The notes below the pieces were generated by a model that did not search any database, had not been told where the DNA came from, and worked only from the letters and a program-made list of their open reading frames with translations. A program made the translations under genes and the position numbers. Of a stretch of 64,000 bases of DNA, positions 38,460-50,813 are shown one piece after another (within the stretch, counting starts at the first letter, position 1; each line of letters begins with the position of its first letter). Location: contig NC_060965.1 in the NCBI RefSeq assembly GCF_910589235.1, forward strand, positions 5,511,697-5,575,696, given 5' to 3'. This stretch comes from Vespa crabro (lineage: Eukaryota > Arthropoda > Insecta > Hymenoptera > Vespidae).

Positions 38460-39492
38460 TTTTTTTTTTTTCTTATATGAACATTTGTAACTTACTATGT
38501 GATTGTACCTGTGAAATTACATAAGTATGTTCACATATTATGGTACATAAATTCTGTATAGAAAATAAGAGAGAGAAAAAGGTCAGGAAAACTTTTTTAA
38601 AAGTATAGGAAAAACGCGTCGAAGACAGAAAAAGTTTTTCTCTCACGTTTTAGCTATGTCTCTGAAAGATTTCGCCAGCTTGCCCATGTGGATAGAATTT
38701 CTTTCGATGACGTTAGGTGAATGTATAAGTGTTAAATAAATATTTATAATTACTTGTTATGCGATACAATAAATATAATATAACCATATTATTCTACGAA
38801 TTTAAATTTGTTTTTTTTACTTTTTAATGAATTTCCAAGATATTTAATATTAGGACAAATTATTAATATTAATCACAAATGATTAATAATTTGAGAAATC
38901 ATTTCTTGTTAATATTAACAATATGAGGACTGTATATATATATATATATATAACTTTTTTATTAAATGTTATATATAAAAATTCGTAATAAGTGTTAATT
39001 ATTATCTGTATTTCTTGGAAAACAGAAACACGCGAAATATTTTCAAATTATTGAAAAAGAATAATAATTGATTTATATTACGTTAATAATTCCATGATTT
39101 GTTCGCTGAAAAGTTGCTCGACGCATAGATCGTTAGCTTCCTTCATATTTTTCCTTAGAATCTCGTAAGCGTTCATATGTCTATGTGAATAAAAATTGAA
39201 ATGATAAAAGAAAAATGAAAAATCAATTCATTGTATATTATAAAAAAAAGAAAAAAAAAAACAAAGCAAAAATTGTCACAAAATAATCAAAATTCACGTG
39301 ACTCACCTAAGTCCAGTGCAATCACTTTTGCGATATGTGAACGAGAGATCAACGTCCTCGTAATTTTGAAGACTCTTCTGAAAAAGAAACAATATTACGT
39401 TTTAACGAAGGATTGTTACATTTCGTTCTTTCCGTTCAAATACTTATTTCCAACTTGAAAAGAGAGAGAGAGAGGGAGAGAGAAAGAGAGAC

Positions 39493-39536
<44 letters not shown>

Positions 39537-39670
39537 AGAAAGAAAAAAGAAAAAAAGAGAAGTAAAGAAGGAGAGACTATTGGGCCATGAGAGGACACAT
39601 TTAGCAAAGAGAAATGTTAGTAGGAGTAAATTGAAGGTGAACAAAGTTTGCGTAACTTTGAACTCGAGTT

Positions 39671-39719
<49 letters not shown>

Positions 39720-39768
39720 AAAGTGTAGTGAAGGAATAGATGTAAGGATAGAGTATGAGTAAGGAAGC

Positions 39769-39824
<56 letters not shown>

Positions 39825-40152
39825 AAGATAGATAGAGAGAGAAAGAAAAAAAAAGTAGGAAGTAGAACGAGGAAGGAAAAACGTAGATGAGGTAGGAAAA
39901 GAGTCCGATGTCTATTTGAAATATCTTCCGAACTTTTTTCGACCGACTTCTAGAAAATTATTGAATTATTAAAACGCCGTTATGAACTAGTTTGAAGCAT
40001 TCTTCGCGATCCACTTGACTTGGCTTTTACCGGAATAAAAGATGTCGCCTTTGGAAATAAATTGAAATTGAATGTCTCCTCTCGATTATTTACGATTACG
40101 ACATTATTTACGATTATTGTAGTTATATGTGATGTGTGATATTCGGTTAAGT

Positions 40153-40214
<62 letters not shown>

Positions 40215-40527
40215 TTTGTTTGTATGTATGTATGTATGTATGTATGTATGTATGTATGTATGTATGTATGTATGTATGTATGTATGTATGTATGTATGTA
40301 TGTATATACATACCTCAAGTGTAAAATTGTCATACCTTTAATGGTATCGTTGAAATGACGGTAACGTTGTGACCACGAGTTGCCAATGCCTTCATCAGTG
40401 CTTGGAATGGTTGTTGATGACTATAACTCGTACTCGGACAGATGCCTAGAATGCGAAATCCATCGACTAGGAAACCACACTCGCGAGATATGATGAGAAT
40501 TATTGAGAGTATCAGAATGATGTTCAT
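29062..40527 (-). CDS. UDP-glycosyltransferase (eight exons, complete)
   Basis: ER membrane enzyme that transfers sugar from a UDP-sugar (glucose in insects) to small lipophilic molecules. Exons on the - strand are 40336-40527, 39307-39377, 39082-39180, 37955-38094, 35692-36005, 33040-33259, 29720-29939 and 29062-29353. All have GT..AG ends and together make 515 aa, the normal length. There is a hydrophobic signal peptide at residues 1-18, and His37 in SYSHQQPF is the likely catalytic base. FSLGSN lies at 288-293. The UGT signature runs from WVPQQAVLAHP (338) through MQGGLQSLQEAV to GDQH (382). It has Gln356 where vertebrate enzymes have His, as many insect UGTs do. A transmembrane helix at about 471-494 and a cytosolic Lys/Arg-rich tail follow; the end KYKNE fits a KxKxx ER-retrieval signal. 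The largest introns, 6 (3.1 kb) and 5 (2.4 kb), hold microsatellites. Substrate cannot be told from sequence. Confidence 0.95.
30763..30892. repeat. (GA)n / (GATA)n microsatellite in glycosyltransferase intron 6
   Basis: A purine tract with GATA-type units on the left and a pure (GA)n run at about 30838-30891. Confidence 0.95.
32971..33021. repeat. (AAG)17 trinucleotide repeat next to a splice donor
   Basis: Pure AAG repeat on the + strand, so (CTT)n in the glycosyltransferase pre-mRNA, starting 18 bases after the exon 6 donor (exon end 33040). Confidence 0.95.
33800..34130. other. Less AT-rich island inside glycosyltransferase intron 5
   Basis: About 330 bases with clearly higher GC than the intron around it and no microsatellite. 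Frames on both strands are interrupted by stops, and no protein motif or RNA fold was recognised. Confidence 0.4.
34886..35040. repeat. (AAT)n trinucleotide repeat
   Basis: A long AAT array with AAC interruptions near its right side, in glycosyltransferase intron 5. Confidence 0.95.
39459..39850. repeat. Three (GA)n runs in glycosyltransferase intron 1
   Basis: Purine runs at 39459-39540, 39672-39718 and 39770-39850, separated by short unique segments. Confidence 0.95.
40157..40306. repeat. Compound (TA)n(TG)n(TGTA)n repeat just after exon 1
   Basis: A run of TA, then about 18 TG, then about 22 TATG-type tetramers, ending about 30 bases downstream (in the sense of transcription) of the exon 1 donor. 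Confidence 0.95.
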
Positions 40528-40788
40528 TTTCAGCTCTTTGAAAATTCTGATACGATGATTTTCTCGAACTACGAATAAAAGTAGTAACTAGAGTTTTCGA
40601 ATGAATCATATGAACATTTCGAAGAATTTCGAAGAAGGTTTAGAGACTTTGGAAATTGCTCAAAACACCAAAGGAGAATGGAGTAGTTTAAAGAAAAGGA
40701 TGGGGAAGAGGAGGAGGAAAAGGAAGAGGAATAGGAAGAAGAAAATGAAGAAGAAGGACAGGAAGAGTAAGGAAAAAAGGAGTTCGGT

Positions 40789-40873
40789 ATGAACTAGTAT
40801 GAACAATTCAGAGCACGTTTCACGATCAGTTTGCTTGGTGCCACGGTAAATAAGTGAACGACTTTCTCATTGG
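40789..40873 (-). promoter_or_regulatory. Possible upstream region of the glycosyltransferase
   Basis: On the - strand a CCAAT box (40873-40869) stands about 340 bases before the ATG. It is followed by a segment that has a diverged second copy at 39981-40037 in intron 1 (shared TATGAACTAGT, CGATC and CTTGG blocks). Whether it is promoter or 5' UTR cannot be decided. Confidence 0.3.
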
Positions 40874-41535
40874 CCGGTCCATGGCTCTCCTTTTCCTTTT
40901 CTTTTCTTTCTTTTTCTTCTTCTTCTTCTTCTTTATCTCCTCCTCTTCCTCCTCCTGCTGCTCCTCCTCCTCCTCCTCCTCCTCCTTCTCTTCCTCCTCC
41001 TCATTCTTTCTCCTTCCATGTAAGAAAGAAATAATTCAAGACTCGTCTGACACGTGACAGATGTTTCTGTATTTGACCCTAAAGACAAAGGGTACCATTC
41101 AAAGCTAATGAGAATTTCATCGAAGTCGTTTCCTTATCGATTGGAAGAAGGCCTTGATACTGACAACTGTAGGTCTTTATATAATCTAAAGCCAGTTGTA
41201 TTTATATAATATAACGTTCATTATCTTTGAAAGTTCAAAAGAAATATTCTCTCTTTGAAATTGATCGATTTTCTTGGCAATATCGTATTTCAATTTCTCA
41301 ATATAAAATGTAATAGAGAAGATGTTGAGAAATCTTCAGAAACAACTTCTATAATTTTAATTATTTTATTTTATTTTTTTTTATTTGTTTTTTTCTTCTA
41401 TTCGATACATAAGAAAATAATATAGAAAGTTACGAATATAAGTTTTATTACGAATTTTCATTTTTCATATTAAAATTAATAATATTCAATTTAAAATACA
41501 AAATCTGTCTTTGAAAACGAGTTTGATAATCTTTT

Positions 41536-41579
<44 letters not shown>

Positions 41580-41751
41580 AATATTGTTTTCAAACATTTC
41601 AACGCGGAACGTGCGTACTAAGAGAATTGAAAGATAATTAATCTTGAAGAAAATCAGAAACGTTACTTAAAAAAAAAAAAAAAGAAAAAAAGAAAGAAGT
41701 AATCGCTTTCACTCGGAATGAACTGAGTTCACGAAAGTGTAGACGGATTAC

Positions 41752-41880
41752 CTGACATAGTACCATTAGCTTCGAACGTAGAACTCGTTGCTTGATGGCA
41801 GAGAGAAGTGAGAGAAGGTTTGTCGCAAGAGGAAATGTTGCTGTTGCTGTAGGAACGAAGAGAAATCGGTGGTAGCACGT
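41752..41880 (-). other. Exon-like segment of unknown nature
   Basis: On the - strand a T-rich acceptor (TTTTTTTCTCAAG) and a donor (TGTCAG|GTAATC) bound 129 bases that are open in two of three frames. One frame is Ser/Thr-rich and matches no family I know. It could be a 5' non-coding exon of the glycosyltransferase or of another gene, or chance. Confidence 0.25.
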
Positions 41881-42738
41881 CTTGAGAAAAAAATTTCGAG
41901 CTCGACAAAAATGTCAGCGTATACCTTTTCAAAGCTTTTGTTGAAAAGACCACTTCCACATTTTTTCTCTTTTCGTTCTTCTTTTTTTCATTTTTTTTTT
42001 TATTTTTTTTTTTTTCATTTTTTTATTTTATTTTATATTTTATTCCTTCCTTTTCCTTCCATTTTATTTTATTATTATTGTATTTGTTATCAAACGATTA
42101 TTCCACACGAGATGATAACTTCATCGAATTGTTTCTATAAAAAGAAAGAAAAAAAAAAGAAAAAAGAGAAATAAATAAAATAAAAATTAAAACTCGGAAA
42201 AAAAGGAAATCACGGTTGGGAAACGTAAAACGTATTTCGAGTAATTAAATTAACGTGGCTAGGTTGGCAAGAAAAAAAGAAGGAAAGGAAAATTATTAAA
42301 AACAAAAAAGGAAATAAAAATGTAAAAACAAAACAACAAAAGGGAGAAAAATAAAGGAAACAAGAAAAAAGAAAAAGAAAAAAAAAAAGAAGAAGAAGGA
42401 AGAGATCAGTGTTGGCTTTTAAACGCTTTCCGTTTTATTATCATTACCTTTTCAGTTCTGTTCCCGCAGTTTACGCGCATCGTGTCACAATATTTATAAT
42501 TATTTCGCCGTTTCGTTGTCGGCGTTGCATAGATATTTTCTAAACGGCGTCCACAGGAAGAACTACGTTCCTTCCACGAAGATAAAAGGTTTTTGTATGC
42601 TCGGTTGTAAGCACGGTGCATTACTTAGGGCTGTCATAACACGGACCATGCGAAAAAGCTCTCGTTAATTCGGGACATCGTGCGTACCTTTCGTAAAAAG
42701 CTTGCTCGGCATTGTTGATCTTCGTTGTTGTGGTATAA

Positions 42739-42804
<66 letters not shown>

Positions 42805-43147
42805 TGAGAGAGTGAAAGAGTGAGGGAGACAGATAGATAGAGAGAAGAAGAAATAACGAAAAAAAAGGAAAAAAAAAAAGAAAAGGAAATTTTAACTATT
42901 CGAACGAATCATCGTAACAATTCCGTTCTTACGAAATATTTCTCGAAACGAAATGCCGACAATTTGTCTTACTTTGTTTATTTATTATATAATGAAATAA
43001 ATCGGAAATATTCGTTCAAACTTCAGAAATCAAAATGAAAGAGAAGCGACAGTAGGGACGATACGTCGAATCTCGTGGTCCTGAGTGCGAGATAAATCGT
43101 TTTCCTTCTTTTCTTTACTCTCTGTCTCTCTCTCTTTCTCTCTCTCC

Positions 43148-43187
<40 letters not shown>

Positions 43188-43401
43188 CTCTCCCTCTCTT
43201 TTCCTCTCTCTCCCTCGTTTCTCGTACCACGCTATGCATGTTGCGAGAATCGTGTTTGTAGAGGCGGATAACTCTGACGTTTCCGAAGATCTAATAGGGT
43301 ACGGTACGACTTTAAAGTGCTCGGCTGACACCGTAGGTGGGCGGGAAATTCGAATCACGTGTCAGAGTCAGATGCGCTTGATAAGGGTTGAAAGCAGTTC
43401 C

Positions 43402-43460
43402 GTCGTGCGTCGCGTCGCGTCGCGTCGCCTCGCGTCGCATCGCGTCGCGTCGCCTCGTCG
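43402..43460. repeat. GC-rich CGCGT pentamer array
   Basis: About eleven imperfect copies of a CGTCG/CGCGT-type pentamer with CCTCG and CATCG variants. GC content is far above that of any other tandem array in the window. Confidence 0.85.
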
Positions 43461-44231
43461 TAGGAAGATTCGTCTTGAAACTTGATATCAGTTGAGAAAT
43501 AGGAAAACAAGGAGAGCATTGGGGGATGGGGGGGGAGGGGAGTAGGGGTAGAGGAGGGGGATGAGTGGGTGAGTTAATCTTAAGCAGTTATATGATATTT
43601 CTGACGAATTATTAAAATTAATAATAATAATCTATATTATCGATAACGATAGGAACTATTTATTATTTATATAAACTCGTATAATCATTTATATTTCTTT
43701 CTTTACAATCTACTATAATAAAAAGATAAAAGATACAATATTTTCTCTTTGTACGAAGTCATCGGCATAGTCCGAAATATCGAACGGAAGGATTATCGGG
43801 AGCAGTGTCTATTTCTCTGTCCATTCGATATCCATGTATCGTGGCTTATATAAACGTCGTCGACGTTTGAAACAATACGATGATCGTTCAACGTAGCTAC
43901 GTTAAGAGAAGAGATGGCGAGTGGGAGGTAAGGGGAAGGGGATGATAGGTAGAACGAGGTCTATAGGGAAGGAAGTCGTGTGTCTGCTTTTGTCAAGCCG
44001 CGATACAAGCTGTGGATTTAATACAACACCCAGTCCACGTAGGGAGGATGGGAAAGAGAAGACGGGTGAGAGAATTAGCAAGGTTGGAGATAGACAGAAA
44101 CTGAGCGAGAGAGAGAGAGAGAGAGAGAGAGTTTACGTGAGTGAGAATGGGAGCGAGAAAGTTCGAGCAAAATGCTGTGTGTGTCACTAAGTAAGCGTCT
44201 AGATTTGCTCCTCTTCTCTTTCCTACCTTTC

Positions 44232-44268
<37 letters not shown>

Positions 44269-44573
44269 CCTCTTTCTCTCTCCCTCTTTTTCATACACAC
44301 ACATTTGGAAAACCGAGCATAGAGAATGTGTCAGCTTCAGCTGCGTGTGTTTTGCGAGACCTCTCGGTAATTCTCCTCTCTTTTCACTACTACAACTAAG
44401 GACTATTACCAACTACTACTACTACCACTAATACTACTACTACTACGGATAAAACACTTGACGTCCTTCACCCTCGCTTACAGGCCGGGACTAGAATTCC
44501 TCCTTACCCCTCTTCTTCATCTTCTCTATCGTTTCTTGGATCTGGATGTATATACACAGAAGGTACTCTTGTC

Positions 44574-44611
<38 letters not shown>

Positions 44612-44932
44612 CTCCTCCTCCTCTTTCCTTCTCTGTGTCATCTTTTCAAAGCTTATTCAGCCCTTTCTCTCTCTCTCTCTTTCTCTCTTTTTCTTTGCTT
44701 CTTACTTCCTTTTTGTTATAGTACTTATGTAAAGGTAATTCGAGGTAGTATTTATGAGTAATTTTGCGAAGGACAAACGAGAGTTTCTAATGCACGTGTG
44801 GGCATATTACTCACGTGTGGTATATTTTATTGGTTTTTTTTTTTTTTTTTTTATTATTTCTTTTAACAAGGATGATTTATCTAGAGGAGGATATAAATTT
44901 AATGGATACAGAGTTAGACATATGTATAAAGG

Positions 44933-44976
<44 letters not shown>

Positions 44977-46090
44977 TATATATTATTTTTTGTGCGTGTT
45001 AGGAAGAATTTTTAAAAATTCTTCGTTACAGTAAATAAAATTTTTTAATTATAATTCAATTATACGATTTCATCGTACCTTTGTGTATTTTCATAACAAT
45101 AGATTTGTCATTGAATATTTTGAGTTGATATTATATACATATGTTAATACATTGTATACACATTATATACACGATATTATATACACATGTTAATGTCGTA
45201 CATTATTGGAAAGCTTAAGTTGTCACAATATCAAATGTATCATATTTTTTATGTTGTACATTATTATCATATATGATATCATCATTTTAACGGTATCTTT
45301 CTAACAAATTAAACATCACTATTATTGAAAAAAATAGAAATGATAACGTGAATACAAATATGTTAGTCAATAATTATTTTTATGTCTATATTAGATTTCT
45401 TTTGTTATTGATAAAAATTTTTTTTCTTTTTTTGATCATTTCTTTTTATTCTTCTTTTGTACAAATTGACTAGTATTTATTAATTTTAACACAGACACGT
45501 GTTCGGAAATTAAATATGATTTAGACGATCAATTGTTCGTATTTCTTTCTTTCTTTTTCTTTTTTTTTTTTAGAAAAGGCACGTTAAACGTCAAACAATT
45601 CTACAATTTCTAATAGCAATTAACATAAAATACGATATAGAATGCTTTAAGCGCTAAAATTTTGACAATTTTTCTCTTCATATTGACAATACCTTATTAT
45701 CCTTAATAATCTCTTATTAACATTTAATAATACTTAAACATACAGATTATAATATTTATCCTCATATACTTATTCTACTGGCTAGTAGTCACGCTAGTGT
45801 AACGACTATCTTGCGTAAACGGAAAGGCATTATCATAGTACATACATGAGGCACGAAAGCTTGTCGTCACTAACGGTAGTAGCTTCATCGACGCGTGCCC
45901 ATTAACTTCAGGAAAGCCTAGCGGAATCCGTGTAAAGCCCGCTTTCGCACATCACAAAACGTGTACTCGCGTTGCCCTCGAATCGTCGGCTTCACCTTTG
46001 CACTTGCACCAACTCGGATACATGCTGTTCTTTCACACGGTCACTTGGCTTGTACTCTGACTTTATCGGTACTTAACGAAGCTGTAGAAT

Positions 46091-46152
<62 letters not shown>

Positions 46153-47140
46153 ACGAAAGAGAGATTGATGTTTGTTTTGTTATAAAATGATAGAAAACAA
46201 CAGTGAAAGAAAATGTAAGAATGCTGTTAAAAAAATGTTCAATGACGGCAAATGCAATTTTTTTTTGCAGGTACGCGAATATATGCGGATAAAGAAAAAG
46301 GGAAGGTAATCAAATATGTGTTGTTTTCTTTTTCTTGTTTTTCTTTTTCCTTTTTTTTTCCTTTTTTACTTTTTTCTCTATCTTTTCTTTTCTTTTGTCT
46401 TTTTTTTACCGATCAGAACCCCCAGAAGTCGTCTCTTCTTCGTTCTCAGGATTATCTTGCCTACGCTCCATTACGCTTGGCCCATGTGTTAGTTATTATT
46501 TCTCGATCATTTATACGCCGTGAGACAGTACGAAAGAGAGAGAGAGAGAGAGATAGGGTTAGGATATAACACGACGAGGCCGTTATGTTAATATTATGTA
46601 AATTAGCAGGAAATTGTAGGAAGATGTACATTATACGTGTAACGTTACGGACCGTCCGTCGTAGGTATCGATCGACCCTAATACGTCGCCATCTCTTTAT
46701 CGAGCTGAAAATATGACGCGTTTATAGAATTTTTATAGGACACACGGCATTACATTTTTTATCTTACAAACGGAATTCTCGAACAAAAGAATCATATTTG
46801 TTATATACGAGTGAATCAATGAATTAGATCATTTCGAATGAAGTTTTCCTCGTTCTCTTTTTCTTTTTCTTTCGTTCTTCTTTCGTCAATTATAATAAAT
46901 ACAACGAATTAATGGAATTTAACTTACAACATCGATCTTGTGTACTTTTACAATTAATAAATATTATCGTATCATGAATTATCGTGTCATGAATCTATCA
47001 TCTGTCAATAATGTTACAAAATACGATCGCTATTTTGTAAATGTAGCTTATATTTTATACGCAAATCGTTAGAAATCTTTGTTGATTTAATAAGAAATAA
47101 TAAGACGTTTAATTAATAATCATTCGTTAAATATCAAAGA

Positions 47141-47179
<39 letters not shown>

Positions 47180-47793
47180 TCTTGTTTTAATATTTCGTTG
47201 GTATAATTCCCAGAAGATCGGTTTATGGCTCGGCTAATGAAATTATTTCTGGTCAGCAAGCATCGTAATCGTGTCACGAGAACTTTCGCGTTTCTATGCC
47301 ACGTCAAGGACCAACCATGTCGAGGTAGGTAGGTAACGTTTGAAACGCTCGAAGGTTCCTGCTTCTCTCGGAGGCTTCGTCGCAGTGCTCTTTCTCGAGA
47401 GGAATAGGAGGTAGGAGAAGAAGGTGGCTGCTGTGCAGGAACGACGGAGGCGCGGCACAAGCTTTCGCGGTTCACGTGGACCAAAAGATAAATATTTGCG
47501 AGCCCTCCATTACGCTTTATGGAATTTTCGTGTATACGATATATAATCACCGTAATTTACTTGGTGTGCCGGTTAAATTTTGCTTCTTCTATCTCTTTAT
47601 CTCGAGAAGAAGGACGAGAGTTGGGGGTACTCCTCTCCTTCCTTCATTTTTTAAACTGTGCTACTTCACAACGTAGCTTTTATTTCAATTTCCTCGTCAG
47701 AGGACTTTCGCAAAAGCGAAAAACATTTTCGCATAGGCTACCTACTGCTTTTATTTTTGCAGTGATATTTAAAGGAAAACGTACATATTTATG

Positions 47794-47846
<53 letters not shown>

Positions 47847-48576
47847 ATAAGTAAGGTTTTGTTGGTATTCGCAGGTGGTACTTTACTCGTAGCTAGGTCG
47901 GCGATCGATTTAAGATTTAGGATAATGGCGTTCACTTTATCGGGGAAATAGTACAAATCTGTCGTAGGAGGTACGTATTTTACGTGTGTGTTGCTTTAAA
48001 GAAAATAGAACATCGATAGATGTATATATCGGATCTATTGGGTTTTGTTCGAAACCTTCTTTGTGATTTTTATTCAAAATTTTGATAGAAAATCTTTGTT
48101 AAACGTAAGAATTATATTACAAAAGAAAAAGAAAAAAAAAGAAAAGAAAAAAGAACGTAAGAATAAAAAAATAAAATTAAATGCAAAAACATTCTTGCTA
48201 TTAAACATTCTTTCTCTTTTATATTATAATTATCTATTTCATCCTTTCGCGTTCGTCATTAAGGGATAAATAAAATGAAAAATTAAAATGACATTGTTTT
48301 ACGATTATATATATGTATTTATGTATTAGAAATAAAAGATTTATGATATAATTGTTTCGTTAAGTTTTTCTCAAATCATTATTCGTGATATCATTATTAT
48401 TAGGTATCGTTATAAGATTGCTTTCGAAAGTATCGGAAAAAAGCGTGTTATTATTCTATGAATCCTGTCCTCTTTCTCTTTCTCTCTCTCTTTCTATCTC
48501 GTTACCTTCTCCCACAGTGTAGCGTCGTCGAGCTTATTAAAATAAGTTCAGAAAATTTTTCAGCTTTCCCATACTC

Positions 48577-48910
48577 TTCGTTCGTTCGTTCGTTCATTCG
48601 TTCGTTCGTTCGTTCGTTCGTTCGTTCGTCCGTCCTTCCGAGTCGAGAAGTTTCTTACTTTCAGGTGAGCTCCTCGTACTTTTTTGCATCTCGAAATAAG
48701 AAATATGCGAATCTACCGGGCACAATTCCCCGAGCAACTTTCCGCGCAAGTTTTTAATTTCCCCGTCCCACCTTCGTAAATTTCTAATTAAGATAGAGCA
48801 AACGAGCGATGGACGTGTCATCACAGACCCTACTTAAATAAATAATAGAAGTCGTTGTCGTTGTCGTTGTCATCCTCATCGTCGTTGTCGTCATCGTCGT
48901 CTTCGTCTTG
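48577..48910. repeat. (TTCG)n array and nearby (GTCGTT)n array
   Basis: Tetramers of TTCG type at 48577-48630 and hexamer or trimer GTCGTT/CATCGT units at 48852-48905, separated by about 220 bases of unique sequence. Confidence 0.85.
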
Positions 48911-49194
48911 GTTCACGTAATCAACGTTCCTCTTGTGTATGATGTGTACGTTAAAAATTAGAGCAAAGTACGTTAGTAGTTTGTCTCCTTATCTTTCTTC
49001 TCTCTTCCTTTCTCTTTCTCTCTCACTATTTTTCGTATACAAGATGTTTCGTAACACATATTACTCCCTTTTTCAATCTCACCCCACCCCCACTCCCTAC
49101 TAGTTCACCTTTCTCTTTATCATACTGCATCTCTTCGGGAGCAACCTATTGTAGCTTACCTTACAATATTGCGAAGTCGTCCTAGCAGTGAAAG

Positions 49195-49247
<53 letters not shown>

Positions 49248-49329
49248 GATGGAGAGAGAAAGAGAGAACAAATGAGAGAGCTGAAAGAAAGGAGAAAGAA
49301 AGATGGAGAAAAGAAGAGAGAAAGAGAGA

Positions 49330-49388
<59 letters not shown>

Positions 49389-50062
49389 AGATATGTAAAA
49401 GAGAAAGCGTGAACGAGAAAAAGAAAGACAAAGAGGGAAAGATAGTAAGTGTAGTAGTGGGTAAGAGTTAGAGAGAGAAAGAAAGAGAGAATGAACACGT
49501 AGTTCCAGAGCGCGTGTAAGATGAGTAATGAAACGGTCACGGACAGAGGTTCTCTAATCCCGCCGGATATAAGGTGCAAGCGTTCGCAGATGAAAGAATA
49601 CCAGATCGTAAAGCAAAGAAAATCGGAGAAAATACGGGATCGTATTACATCGAGTACCACAGTCATTGTTCTCTCCGCTTTTAACTTTTTTCGGATATTT
49701 TTTTTTTTTTCTTTTTTTTTTTTCTTTTTTTTGTACCTTTTTCATTTCAATGAGATTATTACCAATCGAAATCATTCATAATTCAGTGAGGAATTAGAAT
49801 ATGCTTTTTGAAAAAAAAAATGAAGTTATAAGTTATAGTCGTATATGATATACGTAAATATTCCATATCTACTAGTTATATATGATATATATTTGTTATG
49901 TATATATATATGATTTTGATGATTGATTTAATTCTATATTGTTATATAGAATGATGCATAATTAATAGAAATATATATTTATATAGTTAGAATATAATAT
50001 TTTTATAATAGTAATATTTTTATTTAGTTAATAAAATAAATTTTTCTATTAGTTAGATTAAG

Positions 50063-50108
<46 letters not shown>

Positions 50109-50773
50109 TTTTTATATTAACTATAATATAATTACAAAAAAGTACGTAATAAATAGAAAAAATAATAATTATAGAATGAGAATTAATTCATTATCCATGA
50201 TTCGATCTTTTTACATTTAATTTTATTTCTTTTTTATTTTTTTTGTCATAATTTCCATTTATCAATACAATCATCGAGATATAATAATTAACATTAGAAT
50301 AATTCTGACATGTAGTTAACGTATTCGAGCAATTAGGGTCGAGCGATAGCACACGATGCATCTCGCTATATAGCAGTCAGCCTACTCGCTCGAAGAAAAT
50401 GTTTCTTAAGGGTTGCTGACGCTTACGGGAAGAGGAAAGGGGAGAATGCAAGGACGACGGTGGCTCGTTGGGATGGTGGTAAGGGAGAGTGGGTTGCGGG
50501 GCTGAGTTTAGTGGGACGACTAACTCGAGGCAGAGCGGTGAGATTTCGTGACGCGGACGTTGAATCAACTTAATTAAACTCCTTAATCCATTTCTATAAC
50601 GCCTTAATTCTGTTTCCCGAACGAAACTTTGTGACAGTCCATGGAACTTCGCGAGACACGTTCGCGTGCCGCTTTCCGCGTTCCGGAGAATCCAACTGAC
50701 TGAATATTTACGGATTCGAAGAAAGAGCTTCGCTTTAGGAAAATCAAATAATATTTTTCTCGTTTGTATATAC

Positions 50774-50813
<40 letters not shown>

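Larger units (their letters stand above)
40874..48576. other. Gene-poor region dominated by purine/pyrimidine repeats, part 1
   Basis: No gene recognised. Repeats: (TCC)/(TTC) tract 40906-41010, (TC)n 41540-41575, (GA)n 42740-42815, (TC)n 43120-43210, GC-rich pentamers 43402-43460, (GA)n 44107-44132, (TC)n 44230-44292 and 44576-44620, (TA)n 44933-44973, (GA)n 46098-46152, (TA)n 47143-47174, (TA)n(TG)n 47800-47848. Less AT-rich islands at 43230-43480, 45780-46080, 46630-46740 and 47200-47480 stand out. They lack long coding frames and could be regulatory or non-coding exons. Confidence 0.5.

Noticed and set aside
40157..40306. CRISPR-like or clustered repeat array
   Set aside because: It is a compound dinucleotide/tetranucleotide microsatellite without spacers; nothing in the window resembles CRISPR.
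43234..43485. 83-codon + strand frame ending in the CGCGT array
   Set aside because: It looks protein-like in part but has no recognised domain, no splice sites, and ends in a tandem repeat; kept only as an island.
49100..49666. Long Ser-Leu or Arg-Glu repeat frames here and at most other (TC)n/(GA)n tracts
   Set aside because: Dinucleotide repeats stay open in several frames on both strands. No splice sites, domains or non-repeat homology support translation.
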